Of a stretch of DNA of 64,000 nucleotides, positions 26,812-36,746 are shown piece by piece. Both the position numbers and the translations under genes were made by a program. Below the pieces are notes generated by a model. It was not told the origin of the DNA. It did no database searches and worked only from the letters and a program-made list of their open reading frames with translations. Origin of the DNA: Cyanobacteriota bacterium. Its GTDB lineage: Bacteria > Cyanobacteriota > Cyanobacteriia > CACIAM-69d. Every line of letters begins with the position of its first letter. The first letter of the stretch is position 1. Location of the stretch: contig JAKRSF010000008.1 of NCBI GenBank assembly GCA_022402445.1, forward strand, positions 434,001 through 498,000. Direction: 5' to 3'.

Positions 26812-26899
26812 GAAAACTCCCTGGCCGCCCTCAGCTTTTCTAATGTTCGATTCCGTTCCCGTCGATCCCTGACCATTTTTCCCTTTCCCCCCTATTACC

Positions 26900-27838
26900 A
26901 TGGCTGCCCCAGCAAAAATTCCCGTTTCCGTCCTCATTCCCGCCAAAAACGAAGAATCAAATTTGCCCGCCTGCCTAGAGAGCGTCTCGCGGGCCGCCGA
27001 AATTTTTGTGGTGGATTCCCAGAGCGAAGATCGCAGCATTGAAATCTGCGAAAGCTATGGGGCGCAGGTGGTCCAATTCCATTTCAATGGCCGCTGGCCT
27101 AAGAAGAAAAACTGGTCCCTAGAAAATCTACCCTTCAACCATGAATGGGTCTTGATTGTGGACTGCGATGAACGCATCACGCCGGAACTCTGGGACGAGA
27201 TCGCGATCGCCATTCAAGACCCCAACTATGCGGGCTACTACCTCAACCGGCGGGTGTATTTCCTGGGCAAATGGATTCGCCACGGGGGCAAATATCCCGA
27301 CTGGAATTTGCGGCTATTCAAACATGCGGCGGGTCGCTACGAAAACCTGGGCACGGAAAATATCCGCAATACGGGGGATAACGAGGTCCATGAGCATGTG
27401 ATTGTCGATCCCCAGGTGGGCAAGGTGGGCTATCTCAAGGAAGATATGCTGCACATTGACTTCCGCGACATTTTCCAATGGCTTGCGCGCCACAATCGCT
27501 ATTCCAATTGGGAGGCACAGGTCTATCTCAATCTGCTCGAAGGACGCGGGGAACAGGGCACCATTGGCGGCAATTTATTTGGGGATTCTGTCCAGCGGAA
27601 GCGGGCGCTGAAGAAGATTTGGGTGCGATTGCCCTTTAAGCCTACCCTGCGGTTTCTGTTGTTTTATGTGTTGCGGCTGGGCTTTTTAGATGGCCGCGCG
27701 GGTTACATTTATGGGCGGCTTTTGAGCCAGTATGAATATCAAATTGGCGTAAAGCTCTACGAATTGCGCACGTTTGGGGGCCAGTTGAATGTGACGGGCG
27801 ATCGCGCCAAATCTAAAACCACCGCTGGCAAATCCTAG
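26900..27838 (+). CDS. Glycosyltransferase family 2 (WaaE/KdtX-like)
   Basis: 312 residues. VSVLIPAKNEESNLPACLES starts the domain; VVDSQSEDRS and RWPKKKNWSLENLP follow, and the metal site is VDCDERITPEL, the arrangement of the WaaE/KdtX-like GT2 group that adds sugars to lipid-linked or LPS-core acceptors. A conserved WNLRLFK and a hydrophobic patch RFLLFYVLRLGFLDG near residue 255 suggest peripheral membrane contact. Middle gene of the glycan operon, 88 bp after the first GT2 and 22 bp before the acetyltransferase. Less HIP1-dense and slightly more AT-rich than average here. Confidence 0.87.
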   Translation: MAAPAKIPVSVLIPAKNEESNLPACLESVSRAAEIFVVDSQSEDRSIEICESYGAQVVQFHFNGRWPKKKNWSLENLPFNHEWVLIVDCDERITPELWDEIAIAIQDPNYAGYYLNRRVYFLGKWIRHGGKYPDWNLRLFKHAAGRYENLGTENIRNTGDNEVHEHVIVDPQVGKVGYLKEDMLHIDFRDIFQWLARHNRYSNWEAQVYLNLLEGRGEQGTIGGNLFGDSVQRKRALKKIWVRLPFKPTLRFLLFYVLRLGFLDGRAGYIYGRLLSQYEYQIGVKLYELRTFGGQLNVTGDRAKSKTTAGKS

Positions 27839-27860
27839 GGCAGCCAAGGAACGATCAACC

Positions 27861-28493
27861 ATGGAAGAGGGTTTGAGGGGCGATCACGGGGCAACCCTTG
27901 ACGAGCGGGCCTGGGTGGATCTGCGGACCTATGACCAATCGGGCTACGATCGCGGGCGACCGGGCTGGTATGTGCTCCTGTGGTGGCTGGTGCAGGGGGT
28001 GGTGTTTCCCCTGACGCCGCAGCCGCTCTATGGGGTCCGGCGATCGGTGTTGCGGCTCTTTGGGGCGCGCATTGGCCAGGGGGTGCTGGTGCGGCCCTCA
28101 GCGCGGTTCACCTATCCCTGGAAGGTGGAGATTGGGGATCATAGCTGGATTGGCGATCGCGTCACGTTTTATAGCCTAGATCGCATTCAGGTGGGCCAGC
28201 ACTGCGTCATTTCCCAGCAGGTGTACCTCTGCACCGGCAGCCACGACATCAGCGATCCCGCCTTTGGCCTCCAGGTGCAGCCGATCCGCATCGGGGCCGG
28301 GGCCTGGGTGGCGACGGACTGTTTCATTGCGCCTGGGGTGACCGTGGGGGCCAATGCGGTGATCGGTGCCCGCAGCAGCGTATTTGCCGATGTGCCTGCG
28401 GGCCAGGTGGCCTGGGGATCCCCCTGCCGCGCCCATTACCCTCGCCAAATGCGCGAGGTTTCAGTGCCCCAGATCCCCCCAAAACAGCCGTAG
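27861..28493 (+). CDS. Hexapeptide-repeat acetyltransferase, WcaF/HpsU-like
   Basis: O-acetyltransferase of 210 residues with a left-handed beta helix. A short amphipathic N-terminus (WYVLLWWLVQGVVFPLTPQPLYG) is typical of WcaF-type enzymes; hexapeptide turns run from ARIGQGVLVRPSARF to VIGARSSVF, with the active-site His in CTGSHDISDP. WcaF acetylates colanic acid sugars; a related cyanobacterial protein is called HpsU in hormogonium polysaccharide synthesis. Its place behind two GT2 genes supports decoration of the same glycan. The dispersed hairpin repeats begin right at its stop codon. Confidence 0.82.
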   Translation: MEEGLRGDHGATLDERAWVDLRTYDQSGYDRGRPGWYVLLWWLVQGVVFPLTPQPLYGVRRSVLRLFGARIGQGVLVRPSARFTYPWKVEIGDHSWIGDRVTFYSLDRIQVGQHCVISQQVYLCTGSHDISDPAFGLQVQPIRIGAGAWVATDCFIAPGVTVGANAVIGARSSVFADVPAGQVAWGSPCRAHYPRQMREVSVPQIPPKQP

Positions 28494-28512
28494 GGATTGG
28501 GTCTCCCAACCC
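28488..28512 (+). repeat. Dispersed 3'-flank hairpin repeat, GTAGGG part
   Basis: CCGTAGGGATTGGGTCTCCC followed by AACCC: hairpin TTGGG/CCCAA with a TCT-type loop, overlapping the acetyltransferase stop. A near-identical copy is at 44554-44579. Confidence 0.55.
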
Positions 28513-28522
28513 GGCCCCAAGG

Positions 28523-28613
28523 GATCACCCCAAGCCCGTTCAACCTTGGACATATCAGGGATTGTGGGGGCTGGGTGGGGCTGGGTGGGAAGACCCCGCC
28601 CCTACGATTGGTC
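28523..28613 (+). repeat. Dispersed 3'-flank hairpin repeat, long copy A
   Basis: Starts GATCACCCCAAGCCCGTTCA, has a duplicated GCTGGGTGGG and ends CCCCGCCCCTACG...TTGGTC. Aligns end to end with copy B at 61850-61926, which differs by substitutions and lacks the duplication. Confidence 0.65.
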
Positions 28614-28641
28614 AAGAGAACGGGAAAATTGACGAGGGTCC

Positions 28642-29664
28642 CTAGGCGGCGATCGCCCCCTCCAGATTCAACTGATTGGGGCAGGGGATGTTGCGCTCCA
28701 ACTGGCTCAAATTGGTGACGGTGGTCTCCGCGATCGCGGCGAGGGCATTGCGCGTAAAAAATGCCTGATGGCCCGTAATCAGCACATTGGGAAACGTCTG
28801 GAGCCGCTGGAAAATGTCGTCCTGGACAATCTGCTCCGACAGGTTTTCAAAAAAGAGCCGCTCCTCCTGCTCATAGACATCCAGCGCCAAATAGCCCAGT
28901 TTGTGGGACTTCAGGGCCGCGATCGCCGCCTCCGTATCCACCAAAGCCCCGCGACTGGTATTCACCAACATCACCCCATCCCGCATTTGCGCCAGGGCAT
29001 CGGCATTGATCAGATGGTGCGTCTCCGGCATCAGGGGACAGTGGAGCGAAATGATCGCCGATCGCGCCCACAGGGTCGGCAGGTCCACATATTCCATCCC
29101 CAGCGCCTCACAATCCGGGTTGCGGTAGCGGTCATGGCCCAGCAGCTTCATGCCAAACCCGTGCAAAATCCGCGCCACGATCGCGCCAATGCGGCCCGTC
29201 CCCACGATCCCCACCGTCTCGCCGTGGAGATCAAAACCCATCAACCCCTCCAGGGCAAAATTGCTCTCCCGCACTCGGTTATAGGCCCGGTGGATGCGCC
29301 GATTCAGCGTCAGGATCAACCCCACCGTATGCTCCGCCACCGCATGGGGCGAGTAGGCCGGCACCCGCACCACCGGCAGCCCCAACGCCAACGCCGTCGG
29401 CAAATGAATATTATTAAACCCCGCACAGCGCAGAGCGATCGCCCGGATGCCCCCCGCCGCCAACCGTTCCAGGGTCAGGCGATCGAGGCGATCGTTCACA
29501 AAGGCGCACACCGCATCACTATCCGCCGCCAAGGCCGCCGTCGTGCGATCCAAGCGAGATTCCAAAAACACCAGCTCATGGCGCAGTGCGGGAGCCATCG
29601 CCCCATTCGCCGCCTCCAGAAACTCGCGATCGTAGGACTTGGTACTAAAAACAGTAACTTTCAT
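28642..29664 (-). CDS. ldhA: D-lactate dehydrogenase (2-hydroxyacid dehydrogenase)
   Basis: NAD-dependent D-2-hydroxyacid dehydrogenase of 340 residues that interconverts pyruvate and D-lactate. Features: AYSPHAVAEHTVGLIL, the Rossmann loop VGTGRIGAIVARIL, substrate-binding Arg in NTSRGALVD, the Glu in DVYEQEE and catalytic His in ITGHQAFFT. The YDREFL opening and ENLSEQIVQDDIF insertion are typical of the DldH/LdhA branch (slr1556-like in Synechocystis), not SerA. It would serve fermentation in the dark. The gene lies between two operons and is divergent from gap1. Confidence 0.88.
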   Translation of the reverse strand: MKVTVFSTKSYDREFLEAANGAMAPALRHELVFLESRLDRTTAALAADSDAVCAFVNDRLDRLTLERLAAGGIRAIALRCAGFNNIHLPTALALGLPVVRVPAYSPHAVAEHTVGLILTLNRRIHRAYNRVRESNFALEGLMGFDLHGETVGIVGTGRIGAIVARILHGFGMKLLGHDRYRNPDCEALGMEYVDLPTLWARSAIISLHCPLMPETHHLINADALAQMRDGVMLVNTSRGALVDTEAAIAALKSHKLGYLALDVYEQEERLFFENLSEQIVQDDIFQRLQTFPNVLITGHQAFFTRNALAAIAETTVTNLSQLERNIPCPNQLNLEGAIAA

Positions 29665-29856
29665 CGCTCAACAATCCTGAAGACGTTCCGTATCAATGCT
29701 GTTAATCCTGCAAGGCGGGCCTGCAATCGGGGCCTGCTAGCCCCAAAACCCGCCCCCATCATACGAATCGCCGCCGAACCCTAGTCCCAAGGGCGCGCGG
29801 ATCCCCGCGATCGCCCCGCGATCGCCCCAAAACCAAATTTGTAAAATGACCTCGGG

Positions 29857-29885
29857 CATTGCCACCCCCCGCAGGAGCGGCAATG
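29857..29885. promoter_or_regulatory. Stem-loop upstream of gap1
   Basis: CATTGCC (29857-29863) pairs with GGCAATG (29879-29885) around a 15-nt loop, about 105 bp before the gap1 start. Could be a leader hairpin or an operator; no family recognised. Confidence 0.3.
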
Positions 29886-29945
29886 GGCCGTTACTAAAGA
29901 CTTTTAAAAGAAACCTACGCCCCTGGGGGGATCAGTCTAGCTTGA

Positions 29946-31013
<1,068 letters not shown>

Positions 31014-31253
31014 GCCGCGCTGGGGCACCGCCGCCCCGATCAAAGTTTGATCCTGACCCCTGGGCGATCGCGCCGCCGCCGTTGCCGCGATCGCCCAAGC
31101 CGCCTCCGGTGCTCCGGTTTGCGGCCCCTCCCCCTGGCGGTTTCGATTGTGTTGATTTTGTTGGTTCCCCTGCGCGTCTGATCCCCACCTCCCCTGCGCC
31201 TTTCCATGAGCGCGGTTGCCCCCACCCCTGGGTTTGCAGCCGCGCTCTTTTTT

Positions 31254-31318
31254 ATGGCGTCCCGCTAAATGGCGTCCTGTCCCATGGCGCTTCCTTTTTA
31301 AATCGGGTTTTTATGGCG
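31254..31318 (+). repeat. Short tandem units beginning ATGGCG
   Basis: ATGGCG recurs at 31254, 31269, 31284 and 31313, i.e. spacings of 15, 15 and 29 bp; the first two units continue TCC. Meaning unknown. Confidence 0.4.
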
Positions 31319-31472
31319 GCCACCCGCGCCCCGCCCCCTGTGCCCCGTTATTGATCGCGATCGCCCGCAACCCACCTGCGAGGACGCGATCGTTTTAAAG
31401 ATGATTAATGTACAATATTCAAAAGCCCAGGAACTGGAGGCGATTTCGCCTTTGGGGCCGTGCTATTGGTTT

Positions 31473-31480
31473 GGAGGAAG
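31473..31480 (+). promoter_or_regulatory. Ribosome-binding site fixing the sigma factor start
   Basis: GGAGGAAG ends six bases before the ATG at 31487, favouring this start over the upstream TTG of the open frame. Confidence 0.65.
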
Positions 31481-31486
31481 ACTCCG

Positions 31487-32368
31487 ATGGTGATGAAAGC
31501 GAATGTGGATTCCATCCGGTCCTATTTGCAGGACATTGGCCGAATTCCGCTTCTGACGGCGATCCAGGAGAAGCAACTGGGGGCGGCGGTGCGCCAGTGG
31601 CAGGCCCTGGCGGATCCCCACAATCCTGCGGCGGACGAACGGGCGATCGCGGTGCGGGGCCAGCGGGCGCGGGAGCAGTTGGTGGCGGCCAATTTGCGTT
31701 TAGTTGTGTCCGTCGCCAAGCACTACACGGGCCAGGGGCTCGATCTGCTGGACCTGATTCAGGAGGGGAATTTGGGCCTGGTGCGGGCGGCGGAAAAGTT
31801 TGACGATCGCCGGGGCTATCGGTTTAGTACCTATGCCATTTGGTGGATCCGCCAAGCGATCGCCAGGGGCATCCATAACCAGTCCCGCACGATCCGCCTG
31901 CCGATCCAGATCCACGATCGCCTGCGGCAGATGCGGCAGATGGGGCGGCAGTTGCGGCTGGAGTTGGGGCGGCCCCCCTCGGCGGAGGAGCTGGCCGGGG
32001 CCTTAGAAATTACCGTCGATGCCCTCTGGACCCTGCTGCTGCAAACCCGGCACCCGTGCAGCCTCGATGCGCGCCCGTCGCCCCAATATGAGGTGGACGC
32101 CCTCCACGAACTGGTGGCCTCGCCCACCCCGACCCCCGATGACCATCTGCTCCAGCGCGATCGCGGGCGGGCATTGCTGCACTTTTTGGCGGGCCTCACC
32201 CCTAGGGAGCGGCTCGTGGTCACCCGGCGCTATGGCCTCGTGCGCGGCGATCATCGGCTCCAGGGCATCGGCAACGAACTGCGGATCACCCGGGAGCGGG
32301 TGCGGCAGATTGAACGCAAGGCCCTAACAAAATTGCAGCAGGCGGCCCAAACCGAGGGGTATGGTTGA
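31487..32368 (+). CDS. Group 2 sigma-70 factor
   Basis: RNA polymerase sigma factor of 293 residues lacking region 1.1, so a non-essential group 2 (SigB-E-like) factor. Region 1.2 DSIRSYLQDIGRIPLL, region 2 LVAANLRLVVSVAKHY, DLIQEGNLGLVRAAEKFD, YRFSTYAIWWIRQAIAR (2.3/2.4), region 3 IRLPIQIHDRL, and region 4 TPRERLVVTRRYG with the helix-turn-helix ITRERVRQIERKAL. Region 4 has an unusual spacer (LVRGDHRLQGIGNELR) in place of the common LDG..TLEEIG. Such factors steer nitrogen, carbon or dark/light responses; which one cannot be read here. ATG 31487 is set by a strong ribosome-binding site. Confidence 0.9.
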   Translation: MVMKANVDSIRSYLQDIGRIPLLTAIQEKQLGAAVRQWQALADPHNPAADERAIAVRGQRAREQLVAANLRLVVSVAKHYTGQGLDLLDLIQEGNLGLVRAAEKFDDRRGYRFSTYAIWWIRQAIARGIHNQSRTIRLPIQIHDRLRQMRQMGRQLRLELGRPPSAEELAGALEITVDALWTLLLQTRHPCSLDARPSPQYEVDALHELVASPTPTPDDHLLQRDRGRALLHFLAGLTPRERLVVTRRYGLVRGDHRLQGIGNELRITRERVRQIERKALTKLQQAAQTEGYG

Positions 32369-32774
32369 TAGAAGGGAACCAACGGCAGCCCCCCGCCGCC
32401 GATCTCCCCCCGCAACCCCCGGTCCCTGTGTATCGTGAATTAAATGGATTAAACCAGGACATGCCGGCCATAGATCGAGGGAAAGCCCCCGTCCCTTGGC
32501 CCCCTGGGGCCTCAATCTTGTAACCGCCCCCCGGTTGCGGAGGTCCAGCGGCCCCCATCGGTGCGCGCCGGAGGGTGGACCCGGCGATCGCGGATCCATC
32601 CTCCGGGAAAAAAAAGCAATCCCTTGACAATAGGAAGAAATTCTCTAACGCTGTGCCTTTAGTCGCCGTTGCGGGACACCCCCGGCCCCTGATCCCCGAT
32701 CCCCGGCCCCAGTTCCGCCCCTAGCGACGCCCGCCGCCCCTTGACGCCCTCACCCCCGACGCCTTGATCGCCCC
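32369..32774. other. Intergenic region upstream of topA
   Basis: 406 bp, GC-rich, without a supported gene; contains a TTGACA-type promoter candidate for topA near its right half. Confidence 0.45.
32624..32651 (+). promoter_or_regulatory. Candidate promoter of topA
   Basis: Perfect TTGACA (32624-32629) and a weak TAACGC (32646-32651) with a 16-bp spacer, within a locally AT-rich stretch. Confidence 0.4.
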
Positions 32775-35534
32775 ATGAGCACGCTCGTTATTGTTGAATC
32801 GCCCACCAAAGCCAAGACCATTCGCACTTTTTTGCCCAGCGGGTATAAGGTGACGGCCTCCATGGGCCACATCCGGGATTTGCCCCAGTCCGCCAGCGAA
32901 ATCCCGGCGGCGGTGAAGGGGGAGAAGTGGGCGCAGTTGGGGGTGAATGTCGAAAATGGCTTCGAGCCGCTCTATGTGGTGCCGAAGGATAAGAAGAAGG
33001 TGGTCAAGGAACTCAAGGAGGCCCTGGCCACGGCCGATGAGCTGATCCTGGCGACGGACGAAGACCGGGAGGGGGAAAGCATTAGCTGGCACCTCCTTCA
33101 AGTGCTCAAGCCGAAGGTGCCGTTTAAGCGGATGGTGTTCCATGAGATCACCCAGGAGGCGATCGCGGCGGCCATCCGGGACTGTCGGGATGTGAATGAC
33201 AATTTGGTCCATGCCCAGGAGACCCGGCGGATTCTTGACCGGTTGGTGGGCTATACCCTGTCGCCGCTGCTGTGGAAAAAAATTGCGGCGGGCCTGTCGG
33301 CGGGGCGGGTGCAGTCGGTGGCGGTGCGGCTGCTGGTGATGCGGGAGCGCGATCGCCGCGCCTTCCGTCAGGGGTCCTACTGGGATCTCAAGGCGGCCTT
33401 GGGGGCCGGGGCGGGGCAATCCTTGCAATCCTTCGAGGCCAAGCTCGCCAGTTTGGGGGGCAAGCGGGTCGCCAATGGGTCCGATTTTGATGAAAATACG
33501 GGCCGCATCATCGATGGGCGCGATGTGGTGCTGCTGGATGAGGCCCAGGCGACGGCCCTGCGCGATCGACTGCGTGATCGCCCCTGGACCGTGGCGAGTT
33601 TGGATGAGCGCCCCAGCGTCCGCAAGCCCGCCGCCCCTTTCACCACCTCGACCCTGCAACAGGAGGCCAACCGCAAGCTGCGCCTGTCGGCGAGGGAAAC
33701 CATGCGCGTGGCCCAGGGCCTCTACGAAAAGGGCTACATCACCTACATGCGGACGGATTCGACCCACCTGTCCCAGCAGGCGATCGCGGCGGCTCGGGAC
33801 TGTGTGGAACGCAAGTACGGGCAAGCTTACCTGAGCCCGAAACCCCGGCAATATGCCACCAAAACCAAGGGTGCCCAGGAAGCCCACGAGGCCATCCGTC
33901 CGGCGGGCAGCACCTTCCGGACGCCCCAGGAAACGGGCCTGTCCGATCGCGAATTTCACCTCTATGACCTGATCTGGAAGCGGACGGTGGCGAGCCAAAT
34001 GGCCGATGCCCGCCAAACCCACCTGACGGTGCAAATCCAGGTGGAGGAGGCCATCTTCAAGGCCACGGGCAAGCGCATTGATTTTCCGGGGTTCTTCCGG
34101 GCCTATGTGGAGGGCTCTGACGATCCGGACGCCGCGATCGAAGACCAAGAGGTGCTGTTGCCGCCGCTAGCGGTGGGCGATCGCCCCACCTGCCAAACCC
34201 TCGACGCCGTGGGCCACGAAACCCAGCCCCCCGCCCGCTACACGGAAGCGTCCCTGGTCAAAACCCTCGAAAGCGAAGGCATCGGCCGCCCCAGCACCTA
34301 CGCCAGCATCATCGGCACGATCGTTGATCGCGGCTACGCCCAGATTTTAGGCAATGCCCTCGTGCCCAGCTTCACCGCCTTTGCGGTCACCACCCTCCTG
34401 GAAAACCATTTCCCGGATTTAGTAGATCTGAGCTTCACGGCGCGGATGGAGCGGACCCTCGACGACATTTCCACCGGCGGCACCGACTGGAAGCCCTACC
34501 TCCAATCCTTCTACCTGGGGGAAAAGGGCCTCGAAGGGCAGGTGCGCGATCGCGAAAGCGCCATTGACCCCGCCGAAGCGCGCACCATCAGCCTCGAAGG
34601 GGTAGACGCCAAGGTTCGCATCGGCCGCTACGGGGCCTACGTGGAAGTGGAAGCGGGCAGCGAAATCGTCAAAGCCTCCCTCCCGCGCGACCTGACCCCC
34701 GCCGACCTGAGCGCCGAGCAGATCGAAACGGTGATCCGCCAAAAAACCGAAGGCCCCGACCAACTGGGGGAACATCCGGAAACGGGGGAACCGATCTACC
34801 GCCTGACGGGGCCGTACGGTCCCTATGTGCAGTTGGGCCAGGAAAGTGAGGACAACCAAAAGCCCAAGCGCGCCTCGTTGCCCAAGGGCCTCACCCTCGA
34901 CACCATCACCCTAGAACAGGCGGTGGGTCTGCTGGCCCTGCCCCGGCTGCTGGGGGAACATCCGGAAACCGGGCGACCGATCAAGGCCAGTTTGGGGCGC
35001 TTTGGTCCCTATGTGGTTCACGACATGGGCAAGGACGGCAAGGATTACCGGTCCATCAAGGGGGATGATGATGTGCTGAGCATCACCCTAGAGCGGGCGC
35101 TGGAAATGCTGGCCCAACCGAAGGCGAGCCGGGGCAGCCGCAAGAAGACGCCCCTGCGGGAGTTGGGGGTGCATCCGGAGGATGGGGAACCGGTGAATGT
35201 CTACAAGGGGCCGTACGGCATCTATGTGCAGCATGGCAAGGTGAATGCGGGCCTCGCGGAGGAGCAGACGCCGGAGAATTTGACCCTGGAGCAGGCGCTG
35301 GAACTGCTGGCGGCGAAGGCGGCGACGAAAAAGACCACGCGATCGCGCAAGGGGACCACCACCACGAAGACCACGGCGAAGAAGACCGCCGCCAAGAAGA
35401 CCACGGCGAAGAAAACGACGGCGACCCAAACCACCGCCAAGAAAACCACCGCCAAGAAAACCAGCTCCACCGCAGGTAAAACTAGCAAAACCACGGCCAC
35501 CAGTCAGGCGGCGGGGGCCGGTCAGGAGGGCTAG
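32775..35534 (+). CDS. topA: DNA topoisomerase I
   Basis: Type IA topoisomerase of 919 residues relaxing negative supercoils. TOPRIM domain with [12 protein letters not shown] and TDEDREGE metal site; central domain with [13 protein letters not shown]; catalytic Tyr324 in [21 protein letters not shown] and [13 protein letters not shown] follow. Instead of zinc fingers the C-terminus has at least three topoisomerase C-terminal repeats ([33 protein letters not shown], each followed by G-x-YGPYV), then about 70 residues of KKTTA-type Lys/Thr repeats that would bind DNA nonspecifically. This is the layout known for cyanobacterial and actinobacterial enzymes. Confidence 0.96.
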   Translation: MSTLVIVESPTKAKTIRTFLPSGYKVTASMGHIRDLPQSASEIPAAVKGEKWAQLGVNVENGFEPLYVVPKDKKKVVKELKEALATADELILATDEDREGESISWHLLQVLKPKVPFKRMVFHEITQEAIAAAIRDCRDVNDNLVHAQETRRILDRLVGYTLSPLLWKKIAAGLSAGRVQSVAVRLLVMRERDRRAFRQGSYWDLKAALGAGAGQSLQSFEAKLASLGGKRVANGSDFDENTGRIIDGRDVVLLDEAQATALRDRLRDRPWTVASLDERPSVRKPAAPFTTSTLQQEANRKLRLSARETMRVAQGLYEKGYITYMRTDSTHLSQQAIAAARDCVERKYGQAYLSPKPRQYATKTKGAQEAHEAIRPAGSTFRTPQETGLSDREFHLYDLIWKRTVASQMADARQTHLTVQIQVEEAIFKATGKRIDFPGFFRAYVEGSDDPDAAIEDQEVLLPPLAVGDRPTCQTLDAVGHETQPPARYTEASLVKTLESEGIGRPSTYASIIGTIVDRGYAQILGNALVPSFTAFAVTTLLENHFPDLVDLSFTARMERTLDDISTGGTDWKPYLQSFYLGEKGLEGQVRDRESAIDPAEARTISLEGVDAKVRIGRYGAYVEVEAGSEIVKASLPRDLTPADLSAEQIETVIRQKTEGPDQLGEHPETGEPIYRLTGPYGPYVQLGQESEDNQKPKRASLPKGLTLDTITLEQAVGLLALPRLLGEHPETGRPIKASLGRFGPYVVHDMGKDGKDYRSIKGDDDVLSITLERALEMLAQPKASRGSRKKTPLRELGVHPEDGEPVNVYKGPYGIYVQHGKVNAGLAEEQTPENLTLEQALELLAAKAATKKTTRSRKGTTTTKTTAKKTAAKKTTAKKTTATQTTAKKTTAKKTSSTAGKTSKTTATSQAAGAGQEG

Positions 35535-35699
35535 GGGCGTGGGGTGCGGGGGTCGGGATGGGGCTCGGGGGGGGCTATACCACTTGAAAAATAGGCCCAG
35601 CGATCGCGATCGCCCCGAAGGCGGACGGGATACTGGATCTAGACCCCGAGGCCCATCTGCCGGGGTTGCCCTGACCTCTCGGTTGCCCTGAGGTGCCCT

Positions 35700-36125
35700 A
35701 TGAACCGTTCCCTTTTCCCCCCTTTGCTTCCGGCCCTGATCCTGGCGATCGCGGCCCTCGGTGGCTGGACCGCTGCGCCCGCACGGGCTGAAACGGTGGC
35801 CATTCCGACGAATTTTTCGGGGCCAATTACCCTAGGCGGTACGGCGGGCGGGCGCGATCGCGGCCCCTGCGGCTTCCAGGGGGCGGGCAGTAATGATCAG
35901 CATCTCCTGGAGGTGGCGACGCCGCAGCAGTTGACCCTGGCGATCGCCGAGGCCCAGCAGTTGAATTTGTACATCGACGGTCCCGGCGGCGAATTTTGCA
36001 TCCAGGCCACCGGCGGCACGATCACCTTCCCCGGCTTCTGGAGCCCTGGCACCTACCGCCTCGCGATCGCCACCCAGGCCGCCGATGTGGTGCGCCCCTA
36101 CCAGTTGACGGTTTCTAGTTTTTAA
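35700..36125 (+). CDS. Small exported protein with PPC-like fold, function unknown
   Basis: 141 residues with a clear Sec signal peptide (hydrophobic 9-24, cleavage likely after APARA, residue 30). The mature part has two Cys (CGFQGAG and EFCIQATGG) that could form a disulfide, and a beta pattern LTLAIAEAQQLNLYIDGPGG...FWSPGTYRLAIATQ...YQLTVSS that looks like a single pre-peptidase C-terminal domain, the same type found in the protease at 2897 and the haloperoxidase at 59812. No catalytic motif is seen. Convergent with the next small exported protein, 36 bp apart. Confidence 0.65.
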   Translation: MNRSLFPPLLPALILAIAALGGWTAAPARAETVAIPTNFSGPITLGGTAGGRDRGPCGFQGAGSNDQHLLEVATPQQLTLAIAEAQQLNLYIDGPGGEFCIQATGGTITFPGFWSPGTYRLAIATQAADVVRPYQLTVSSF

Positions 36126-36161
36126 GGGCTGGAGGGCCAATGTCCGGATGCGGGGCGCGGC

Positions 36162-36548
36162 CTAGTTCATCTCCCGATAGAGCAGGCGGTTCATCAGTTC
36201 GCGGCCGTTGGACCCCAGCACCCGCAGGCGGATCACGTCGCGATCGCCCGGTCGCCACGCCACCTCATAGCGCGTGCCGGCATTATTCCAGGTGTAGATC
36301 CGGCGGCTGTTGTCCCCCGTCACCTGCGCGCCGCTGAGGTAGATATCTTGCCCGGTGTTGAGATTCTCACCATAGTAGGTGTGGGAGCCCGAAAAACTCA
36401 CCGTAATCCGCCAAGTGCCATCGCTGAAGCTGCCACTGGGGGAGGTTTGGGCGATCGCGGGGGGTACCGCCACGGACAGGGCGATCGCCGGGGCCGTAAT
36501 GCCCAAAGCGGCGGACAGGAGCCAAGCATTCCATTGGGCTTTCATCAT
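36162..36548 (-). CDS. Small exported hypothetical protein
   Basis: 128 residues. Signal peptide with hydrophobic core LLSAALGITAPAIALSVAV and probable cleavage after PAIA (about residue 33). The mature domain is short and beta-rich: GTWRITVSFSGSHTYYGENL, IYLSGAQVTGDN, YTWNNAGTRYEVAWRPGDRDVIRLRV. No cysteines in the mature part and no known active site. Probably periplasmic or outer-membrane associated. I do not recognise the family. Confidence 0.6.
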   Translation of the reverse strand: MMKAQWNAWLLSAALGITAPAIALSVAVPPAIAQTSPSGSFSDGTWRITVSFSGSHTYYGENLNTGQDIYLSGAQVTGDNSRRIYTWNNAGTRYEVAWRPGDRDVIRLRVLGSNGRELMNRLLYREMN

Positions 36549-36746
36549 GATCTCCAGAGGGTGAGGGGGTGAAGTGTGTTCACCGGTTATAGGACACTCG
36601 CCCCGCGATCGTCCCCCTGGGGGCTGGCCACCTGCTGAACCGGACCCACGGACCTTGACCGGGCCGTCAAGCTGGGCTAGCCCTGGGCGAGGGGCCGTGT
36701 GCTATGGAAGAGGGGCAGCGATCGGGCCGAGCTTCCCCCAGACCCC

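Larger units (their letters stand above)
31014..31486. other. Gene-free interval before the sigma factor gene
   Basis: 473 bp. It starts GC- and Pro-codon-like but no frame resembles a protein. It contains 15-bp ATGGCG-led tandem units (31254-31318) and an AT-rich stretch around 31390-31420 where the sigma factor promoter should lie. Confidence 0.45.

Noticed and set aside
32721-34148. 475-codon open frame on the minus strand
   Set aside because: Lies antisense inside topA. Long antisense frames are expected in GC-rich codon-biased DNA; no protein family pattern is visible.
35340-35500. AAG/ACC-rich tandem repeat at the end of topA
   Set aside because: Codes the Lys/Thr-rich DNA-binding tail of topoisomerase I, a known feature.
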